Assembly: GCA_900769555.1 (NCBI GenBank)
Contig: CAAGHA010000094.1
Coordinates: 1-55,820, forward strand
Source of the DNA: Bacteroidales bacterium
GTDB taxonomy: Bacteria > Bacteroidota > Bacteroidia > Bacteroidales > Paludibacteraceae
DNA length: 55,820 bases
Reading direction: 5' to 3'
Notes under the pieces: generated by a model
Database searches by the model: none
The model's input: only the letters and a program-made list of their open reading frames with translations
What the model was told of the DNA's origin: nothing
Part shown: in pieces, positions 39,862 through 47,800 of the stretch
Numbering within the stretch: position 1 is the first letter of the stretch
Layout: each line of letters opens with the position of its first letter
Program-made: the position numbers and the translations under genes

Positions 39862-42732
39862 ATGACCCGTTTTTTTTTAGAAACAATGCCAAAAAATAGA
39901 ACAAAGGAACAGATTGAGAGTGGAAAGATTGAGGTCTATGGTGCCAAGTCTCATAATTTAAAAAATATCGATGTTACCATACCCCGCAATCAACTTACGG
40001 TTATAACAGGATTGAGTGGCAGTGGGAAATCTTCATTGGCATTCGACACTATTTATGCAGAGGGACAGCGAAGGTACATTGAAACCTTCTCTTCCTATGC
40101 AAGAAGTTTCTTAGGAGAGATGAAACGTCCGGATGTTGAAAAAATAACCGGATTGAGTCCTGTTATATCCATCGAACAAAAAACAACCAATAAAAATCCT
40201 CGTTCAACAGTAGGCACAACCACAGAGATATACGACTACCTACGCCTTCTATTTGCACGAGCAGGAGAGGCCTACTCTTACGTTACCGGAGAGAAGATGA
40301 TTAAATATACCGAAAATCAGATTTTGGATTTAATCAGGCAAGAATATGATGGTTGCGCCATCCTTCTATTAGCACCTGTGGTAAATTCCAGAAAGGGACA
40401 TTACAAGGAGTTGTTTGAGCAAATTCGCAGAAAGGGCTACCTTAACGTTCGTGTAGATGGTAAAATGTGTGAAATTGTTCATGGCATGAAATTGGACCGC
40501 TACAAGAATCATACAATAGAAGTGGTGATTGACAAGCTAACAATTCAAGAAAAAAATGAGAAACGAATCAAAGATTCTGTTCGAACAGCCTTAAAACAAG
40601 GAAATGGAACTTTATGCGTAGTAAAAAAGGGGGAAGAAGAAATTCGTCATTTCAGTAAATTATTAATGTGTCCGACCTCCGGTATTTCTTATCCGGAACC
40701 GGCACCACACAACTTCTCCTTCAACTCACCTCATGGAGCATGTGAAAAATGTAAAGGGATTGGAATTGTGAACGAAATTGATTTGGACAAAATCATTCCT
40801 GATAAAAATTTAAGTATCTACGAAGGAGGAATTGTTCCTCTTGGGAAATATAAAAAATCTCTCTTTTTTTGGCAAATTGAAAGTATTGGTGAAAAATATG
40901 GATTCACCATCAAAACGCCTATTTCAAAGATTCCGGAAGAGGCTCTTTCAATAATATTAAATGGAAGTGATGAACACATCGGAATTAAAAGCAATAGTTT
41001 AGGTTTATCAGATACAACCTATCGCTTTGAAGGTGTTATTCGTTACATTGAGATGCAACAAGAGGGTGACGCATCAGCCACTGCACAAAAATGGGCCGGT
41101 CAATTTAGTAAAACGATTGTCTGTCCGGAATGTCAAGGAACTCGTCTAAACAAAATATCTCAACATTTTCGCATCGGTGATAAAAATATTGCAGAGTTAG
41201 CCAATATGGACATTGTTGAACTAAAAGAGTGGATTACCCATATTCCGGAAAAGTTATCAGAAAAACAACGTATCATTGCAGAACTGATTCTGAAAGAGAT
41301 CTCTACCCGATTACAATTTCTTTTGGATGTCGGTCTAAATTATCTATCACTAAACAGAGCAACAGCCTCATTATCAGGAGGAGAGAGTCAACGTATTCGT
41401 CTTGCCACTCAAATTGGTTCTCAGTTGGTAAATGTTCTATATATTTTGGACGAGCCGAGTATCGGATTGCACCAAAGAGATAACGTACGTTTGATTAATT
41501 CGCTTAAACAGCTCCGAGATATAGGAAATTCTGTCATCGTAGTTGAACATGACAAAGATATGATGTTAGAGTCTGACTACATCGTAGATATGGGACCTTT
41601 TGCCGGGAGAAAAGGTGGAGAAGTGGTATTTGCAGGAACACCTCAAGAGATGTTGAAAACAGATACTATGACTGCAGAATATCTGAATGGTATTCGAAAA
41701 ATTGAAATTCCGACAACCTTACGAGAAGGGAATGGTAATAAAATAGTTTTAAAAGGGGCAAAAGGTCATAACTTAAAGAATGTCTCATTAGAAATTCCAT
41801 TGGGTAAATTCGTTTGCGTATCCGGAGTTTCGGGAAGTGGAAAATCATCATTGATAAACAATACTTTACAACCTATATTAAGTCAGCATTTCTACAACTC
41901 TTTGCAAGACCCTCTTCCTTACGATTCAATTGAAGGGATTGAACATATCGATAAGATTATCAACGTAGATCAAACCCCGATAGGAAGAACTCCTCGGTCC
42001 AATCCTGCCACATACACGGGGTTATTCAGTGACATTCGAGAGTTGTTTATAACTCTTCCTGAGTCCAAAATGCGAGGATATAAACCGGGCAGATTCTCTT
42101 TTAATGTAAAAGGAGGTCGTTGTGAAACTTGTGGAGGGAATGGTTTTAGAACCATTGAAATGAATTTTCTTCCGGATGTTTTAGTCCCATGCGAAGTGTG
42201 TCAAGGGAAACGATACAATAGAGAAACATTGGAAGTCAGGTTTAAGGGAAAATCAATTGCGGATGTATTGGACATGACCATCAATATGGCTGTCGAATTT
42301 TTTGAAAACATTCCCAATATCTACAGAAAGGTAAAGACTTTACAAGAAATCGGATTGGGTTACATCAAATTGGGTCAGCCCTCTACTACTCTATCCGGAG
42401 GAGAGAGTCAACGCATCAAATTAGCAACTGAGTTGATGAAAAAAGAGACCGGAAAAACCCTATACATTTTAGACGAACCAACAACGGGATTGCACTTTGA
42501 AGATATTAGAATACTTTTGAATGTTCTTAATTTATTAACAGACAAAGGGAATACGGTTGTTGTTATCGAACATAACTTAGATGTTCTTAAAACGGCAGAT
42601 TATCTCATTGACATGGGACCTGAGGGAGGAAAGAACGGAGGAATGATTGTTGCAGAAGGAACACCTACAGAAGTAGCCCAAAACCCTAACAGTCACACCG
42701 GAGAATTTTTAAAAAATGAAATAGGATTATAA
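39862..42732 (+). CDS. uvrA: Excinuclease ABC subunit A (second copy)
   Basis: A 956-residue UvrA paralogue, complete. Walker A is GLSGSGKSSLAFDT and GVSGSGKSSLINNT, signature LSGGESQRIRLATQ and LSGGESQRIKLATE, zinc cysteines in CEKCKG, CPECQG and CETCGG...CEVCQG. All catalytic elements are kept in both halves, so it is probably active in excision repair. Two near-full-length copies occur in many Bacteroidota. Start is ambiguous between ATG 39862 and ATG 39886 (MPKNRTKEQIESGK). A leader hairpin and a dispersed-repeat core precede it. The 3' end meets the LRR gene across an inverted repeat. Confidence 0.94.
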   Translation: MTRFFLETMPKNRTKEQIESGKIEVYGAKSHNLKNIDVTIPRNQLTVITGLSGSGKSSLAFDTIYAEGQRRYIETFSSYARSFLGEMKRPDVEKITGLSPVISIEQKTTNKNPRSTVGTTTEIYDYLRLLFARAGEAYSYVTGEKMIKYTENQILDLIRQEYDGCAILLLAPVVNSRKGHYKELFEQIRRKGYLNVRVDGKMCEIVHGMKLDRYKNHTIEVVIDKLTIQEKNEKRIKDSVRTALKQGNGTLCVVKKGEEEIRHFSKLLMCPTSGISYPEPAPHNFSFNSPHGACEKCKGIGIVNEIDLDKIIPDKNLSIYEGGIVPLGKYKKSLFFWQIESIGEKYGFTIKTPISKIPEEALSIILNGSDEHIGIKSNSLGLSDTTYRFEGVIRYIEMQQEGDASATAQKWAGQFSKTIVCPECQGTRLNKISQHFRIGDKNIAELANMDIVELKEWITHIPEKLSEKQRIIAELILKEISTRLQFLLDVGLNYLSLNRATASLSGGESQRIRLATQIGSQLVNVLYILDEPSIGLHQRDNVRLINSLKQLRDIGNSVIVVEHDKDMMLESDYIVDMGPFAGRKGGEVVFAGTPQEMLKTDTMTAEYLNGIRKIEIPTTLREGNGNKIVLKGAKGHNLKNVSLEIPLGKFVCVSGVSGSGKSSLINNTLQPILSQHFYNSLQDPLPYDSIEGIEHIDKIINVDQTPIGRTPRSNPATYTGLFSDIRELFITLPESKMRGYKPGRFSFNVKGGRCETCGGNGFRTIEMNFLPDVLVPCEVCQGKRYNRETLEVRFKGKSIADVLDMTINMAVEFFENIPNIYRKVKTLQEIGLGYIKLGQPSTTLSGGESQRIKLATELMKKETGKTLYILDEPTTGLHFEDIRILLNVLNLLTDKGNTVVVIEHNLDVLKTADYLIDMGPEGGKNGGMIVAEGTPTEVAQNPNSHTGEFLKNEIGL

Positions 42733-42769
42733 ACGAAAGGCTCAAAAAGGAGTTGTTTTATAGCAACTT

Positions 42770-42881
42770 CTATAAACCAATCGAGGTGATTTTGAAGAAC
42801 ATTTTGTTTAGATTGTTTTTTAATCATAAAGAAAAATAACCTAAAGAGAAACTTCAAAATCGCCTCGACTTGATTTTATGG
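42770..42881. repeat. Large imperfect inverted repeat between uvrA2 and the LRR gene
   Basis: Arms 42770-42796 and 42852-42881 pair over about 27 bases. The inner 17 (TCGAGGTGATTTTGAAG) pair completely in RNA with one U-G wobble. The loop is about 55 bases. The left arm continues upstream into the short dispersed-repeat core GCAACTTCTATAAA (42763-42776). Both neighbouring genes end here. Confidence 0.65.
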
Positions 42882-42896
42882 AAATTATCACATGTA

Positions 42897-44180
42897 TTAT
42901 TTTGTGTAAGTCACAGATTTGCAACCAGCGAAAGCGCCATATCCAACATACACATTTGCTCTTGAATTTTCTATCACAACATCAAGATTCTCACAATTCT
43001 CAAATGCACTGTATTCAATGGATGTTACACTCTCCGGAATTGTTATGCTCGCTAAACTGGTACAGTTAGAAAAAGCCTCCCCTCCAATGAATGTTACACT
43101 CTCAGGAATTGTTATACTCACTAAACTGGTACAGTAAGCAAATGCAAATCTTTCGATGGATTTTACACCCTCCGGAATTGTTATACTCGCTAAACTGGTA
43201 CACTCTTTAAACACATGATCTCCGATAGATGTTACACTCTCAGGAATTGTTATACTCGCTAAACTGGTACAGCTAGCAAATGCATAGCTTCCGATGGATT
43301 TTACACCCTCCGGAATTGTTATGCTCGCTAAACTGGTACACTCTTCAAACACACGATCTCCGATAGATGTTACACCCTCCGGAATTGTTATGCTCGCTAA
43401 ACTGGTACAGTTAGAAAATGCACCCCAAAGAATAGATGTTACACTCTCTGGAATTGTTATATCCACCAATTTTTCACATCTGGAAAATGCATAATCTCCG
43501 ATGTATCCTACACTCTCTGGAATTGTTATACTCGCTAATTTAGAGCAACCATAAAATGCATTGCTTTCGATGGATTTTACACCCTCCGGAATTGTTATGT
43601 TCTCTAAACTGGAACAGTTAGAAAATGCAAACTCTCCAATTCTTGTTACACTCTCAGGAATTGTTATGTTCTCTAAACTGGAACAGTGTAAAAATGCAAA
43701 GCTTTCGATGGATGTTATTCCCTCCGGAATTGTTATATTCCTCAATTCAGAACAATTATAAAAAGCCTCCTCTCCAATTCTTGTTACACTCTCAGGAATT
43801 GTTATGCTCACTAAACTGGAACAGTAATAAAATGCTTCATAACCGATGGATGTAACTTCATACACCTTGCCATCAATCCTTACTTTTGAAGGGATATTTA
43901 GAGTGTCAAGGTCTCGATCTTGATCTCCTTTTGCCACCTCTGCCGTTGTATCTGATAGAATTCTAAACTCCAAAGATGTCTCTGACGCATCCACTATAAA
44001 TGAATCAATCAGTGGAGGAGTTGTGTCGTTGATATTTGTCTCATAGTAAACCTCCACCACGTTTTCTACGTCATATTTCACAATTTGTCCATCTTCTAAT
44101 TTGATACACATATTGGTGGCGGCAAACATTGATATACACACTGTCAATGAAACAATTCCAGTCAGTAATTTTCTTTTCAT
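42897..44180 (-). CDS. BspA-like leucine-rich repeat protein
   Basis: This protein of 427 residues has a signal peptide (1-21). Residues 22-50 contain MCIKLEDGQIVKYDVENVVE, the N-terminal motif shared with the neighbouring small protein. A linker follows, then 12 consecutive 23-residue LRR_5 repeats (residues 128-403, consensus IPESVTSIGxxAFxxCTSLA and SIT), then a degenerate cap. BspA proteins mediate binding to host proteins or other cells in relatives. No T9SS sorting domain is present; the end is GAFAGCKSVTYTK. It starts 18 bases after the small tailed gene at 44199. Binding partner unknown. Confidence 0.9.
   Translation of the reverse strand: MKRKLLTGIVSLTVCISMFAATNMCIKLEDGQIVKYDVENVVEVYYETNINDTTPPLIDSFIVDASETSLEFRILSDTTAEVAKGDQDRDLDTLNIPSKVRIDGKVYEVTSIGYEAFYYCSSLVSITIPESVTRIGEEAFYNCSELRNITIPEGITSIESFAFLHCSSLENITIPESVTRIGEFAFSNCSSLENITIPEGVKSIESNAFYGCSKLASITIPESVGYIGDYAFSRCEKLVDITIPESVTSILWGAFSNCTSLASITIPEGVTSIGDRVFEECTSLASITIPEGVKSIGSYAFASCTSLASITIPESVTSIGDHVFKECTSLASITIPEGVKSIERFAFAYCTSLVSITIPESVTFIGGEAFSNCTSLASITIPESVTSIEYSAFENCENLDVVIENSRANVYVGYGAFAGCKSVTYTK
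42972..43799 (-). repeat. Tandem 69-bp coding repeats (12 units)
   Basis: The LRR units of the gene are near-identical at DNA level in many places, with recurring GGAATTGTTAT and CTAAACTGGTACA on the plus strand. They favour slippage or recombination and produce several false open frames on the opposite strand. Confidence 0.85.
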
Positions 44181-44198
44181 AATGAAATCTTTTATTAC

Positions 44199-44672
44199 TT
44201 AATATTTACGAATAATCTTGAACGATTGGTTGCCTACCGATAGCACGTAAACTCCGGCAGTGCGTGGCATCTTCACAATAGCCTTACCCTCTGCGTCAGC
44301 CATAATCTTAAATGAGACCACTCCGTTTATCGTAGTGAGTGAAACAACAGAGCCTGCATCTGCATTCTGCACTTCAATTGTCTCATCATCGATTCTGACG
44401 ATCCGCAACACTTTTGCAGCGAACTCCGGTGTGTGGGTGGTGTTGTCAGACTCTGTGAAATGATAGTTTTTGATGTCTTCCAAGGAATAGGTTGTTTTTG
44501 CATCCTTATTGACCAAAAGGTTACCTTCTTCGTGGGTGATGACCGGATTATCTGATAATTTGAACGAAATCAACGTCCCGTCAATCTTCTCAATAGTCAT
44601 GTAATACTCCCCTGCATATACTCCCAGGAACAAGAAAAGCAATACCGCGGAAAATAATATTTTATTTCTCAT
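44199..44672 (-). CDS. Small secreted protein with a C-terminal T9SS-like tail (second copy)
   Basis: A 157-residue protein with signal peptide MRNKILFSAVLLFLFLGVYA, the shared motif EKIDGTLISFKLSDNPVIT and a C-terminal GVYVLSVGNQSFKIIRKY, which is the typical last part of a T9SS type-A domain. The middle (VLRIVRIDDETIEVQNADAG) resembles the first strands of such a domain. It is a paralogue in architecture of the protein at 5115-5588 and again precedes a large secreted protein without a tail. Base composition looks richer in G and C than the neighbours. Its transcription probably starts at the promoter at 44761-44768. Function unknown. Confidence 0.7.
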   Translation of the reverse strand: MRNKILFSAVLLFLFLGVYAGEYYMTIEKIDGTLISFKLSDNPVITHEEGNLLVNKDAKTTYSLEDIKNYHFTESDNTTHTPEFAAKVLRIVRIDDETIEVQNADAGSVVSLTTINGVVSFKIMADAEGKAIVKMPRTAGVYVLSVGNQSFKIIRKY

Positions 44673-44760
44673 ATTACAATAGATATTCTATAAACAACTT
44701 ATCATCAGCGGATAGACTGCACCTCATTAAGGCTACCGCCAATGCAATTACTTTTTTTGA

Positions 44761-44789
44761 CAAAGTTAAGAAAAAAACTAGTAATTCAA
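44761..44789 (-). promoter_or_regulatory. Promoter of the small tailed protein/LRR operon
   Basis: On the minus strand TTG (44789-44787), an 18-base spacer and TAACTTTG (44768-44761). The leader is about 85 bases. Confidence 0.6.
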
Positions 44790-44837
44790 AATGTCAATTA
44801 AGAAGCTGCAGACTTCAGACTGTCACGAAACAGATAT

Positions 44838-44876
44838 AACAAAACAAAGAGGGAGTACCGGACGGCACCCCCTCTT
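44838..44876 (-). terminator. Terminator of the large CotH/lamin-tail gene
   Basis: GAGGG-GT/AC-CCCTC stem on the minus strand, followed there by TTTGTTTTGTT, 24 bases after the stop at 44900. Confidence 0.8.
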
Positions 44877-44899
44877 CGACGTTGTTCTCTATGAAAATT

Positions 44900-47800
44900 T
44901 TACTTCTTAATTAGTTTGCCCTGATGTTTCGAACGACTTCCATAAATTTCTATAATATAAATACCCGCTGAAACATTATCTAACGAGACTTGAGTCTTAT
45001 TCCCCAAAGAATACCCTTCTCGGATAATTCGTCCATTAAGATCCATTATTACATAATTGAATTCATTTTCATCTTCTATATCAATTATCACATAATCAGT
45101 TGCAGGATTAGGATAAATATTAGTTGCGAAAGATTCATATTTAACTAATTCCGCTGAAACAGTTTCTTTAACCATTGTCAACAAAATAGTTGTATCATTC
45201 TGAGCAGTAAATACAGCAGGAACATTTTCATCAATTGTATCACTATACTTATCCTTACGAATGTGAACTTTTGCGTTTACTGCAAAGGTTAAGTCTGAAC
45301 TTGTTTCACTACATTGTGCAATCTCCACTGCAATAACATTTTTACCCTCTTTCAGATCGGCCTTATCAATGGCAAAGGAGATAATCTCATCCTCTTTAGC
45401 ATCTTTCGCATAAGCTTTACCTTTCTCTAAATTAACACGAACGAACTCTTTTCCATTGATATACATTGCCACCCCATCATCAATCATTATGGTACCTCCT
45501 ACGTAATCAACAGAATCTAAGTTTTCAAGATCAAATTCATATCTGAAATAAGCTTTCGAATATTTTTTAGTACTATCCGAACCATAATCTAAGTAAGTAT
45601 CATAACTATCTCCTCCATAACCAATCTTACCATGACCTTTCAACCATTCCGAATCATCAAAACCGATTGTATCCCAATTTGCCATAGGTGCGATAGAATC
45701 ATAATGAATGCTCCACTCTGTCTTCTCATCAAATAATGAAATAGTATCCAAGTACTGACCAATGAGCTTTGACTCACCCCAATAAGAGAACTCATAACGA
45801 TCTTTTGAAGGTTCAATTGAAACCAGTTTCCCTTTGTAAGTTATAAATTGCATGGTATCTGATTTAGCAAGAACAGTGCTATCATTAACATTGTAAGTAA
45901 CATCAGAAACATTAGCAATAACAGTTACAGTCACCTTATTCTTTTCAACCTCTTCAGCACAATCTACAGAACCATTTTTAGCACCGGGAGTTGCTTCTCT
46001 TGTTATATCATCAATACAAATAGCAAATGTGGTCCAATTTTTATCTGCATCCAAAACTCTACCATACGAACCGTCTGCTACGTGATCTTTACATACAACA
46101 GAATCCAATAAATATTCATCACCACCAATCAACGCAGTCAAGTACAAAGCATCTCCTACTCCGATTTCAAATGGCAAGTGCGATTGTTTGTTTTCTCCAT
46201 CTGCCCAATATAGTTTATACGCATTTTCAGCCAAGTTTCCTTCAAGTTTATGCAAAAGCAGATTAGAATGAGAATTAGAAATATAAATATTATTTACAGA
46301 AAGTGATTTCCCTTCATTATTATAAATCTCCACCCAGTTAGAAATCTCATTATCATCTATCTTATACGATTTATTAGCAATACTGATTTCGTTGAAAACA
46401 ATTGAAGGAAGAACTACTTTTTCCACATTTAACTTCACGGTAGTTGCTTTAAGTTGGAAATACTCAGTATTCAAATCAAAAATCTCCTTACCGTTAATCA
46501 CCCAACTTCTAAACATAAACCCTTTTGGAATAATTGGAGATAAAGTAATTTTATCACCCGTCATACAATCCACAGTATCCTTTAAAGAAGGCAAAGCAGT
46601 TCCATTCACAACAACCCCACAACCCTCTTGATTTGAAACAAAAGAAATTGTAGAAAGAGATGGCTCCACATCCATAATCAAATTAAGAGTAAACTTCAAA
46701 TCATTTTTAGGAACAAATGTCAACTCTTCCACATCAATCTCATTGGTCATGTAACTTGTCTCTGCATCCAAAGAGAAAGTCATATCAGAACTAGTTGATC
46801 CACTCTGATGAATCTCAACCGCTAAAACATTATCCTTTTCAGTCAACAACTCTTTTGGTATATAGAACTTAACTGTTGTTTCATCAATATAGGTATTCGC
46901 AAGAGTAGAATAATCAACAGAATCCGAAGTTATATTGTACCTGCAAATTTCTGCTCCATTGATATATACGATTGCAGCGTCGTCATAAGTCAAAGTTACC
47001 AACAACGAATCCATTCTAGCGTAATTATCAAGATCAAACTGATTCCTAAAATATCCTGTTATATACTTCAACGAGTCAACATCTCCATAATCCAACGAGG
47101 TATTGTACGAACGGCTATCCGAAGAAGTAGAATATCCAAAACGTCCATAACCTGTACTCCAATCAGAATCATCATATTCTACACTCATCCACTCACCTGC
47201 CGGAACCGTATCCTCATAGAAGTATGTCCAAGTTGAAGAGTTAGTCAACACCGCCTCAGACTTTGCATATTCACGAGAAACCGTCCAATGATCGAAATGA
47301 CAAATTTCAGGATAAATAGGCTTTAATGTGATGCTTTCAGATTTTAATGCAGCATAAGAAGAACCTTCAATCTCCTTCCCATTGATCATCCATCCTCCTC
47401 CGGCATAATTACTTTCAAAGGTGATAGACAATGTATTCTCCTTAATAATTGTTTCACAATCAAATGCTCCATTAGCACTGCCCGGAGTTGCAGTACTACC
47501 TAATCCGAACTGACAAGCTTCAAAAATTCCGAAAGTAGAACTACCATCGCTCTCTCTTCCATAGGAATTATTCTCGCCAATTTTACCAAAAGAAACTTTA
47601 TCAATAACCACAACAGAGTCTTCACTCACCTTTTTACTCAAAGTGATAGTTTCGCCTGAAGTGTCAGATAATTTAAATCCGGCATGCATTGGATTACAAT
47701 CCTTCACATCGTCTGCCCAGATCAACAAATAACCTTTAGGTTGAATCACACTATGAGAATATCCTTCGGGAATTCTATGCATCAACAAATCTTTCTGATT

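Noticed and set aside
42972..43799. Regular repeats resembling a CRISPR array
   Set aside because: Repeat unit is 69 bases, in frame, encodes LRR units and has no unique spacers; no cas genes nearby.
42919..43855. Several plus-strand open frames with repeated MDFTPSGIVML-like peptides
   Set aside because: They are antisense shadows of the LRR repeats; periodicity of 69 bases explains them.
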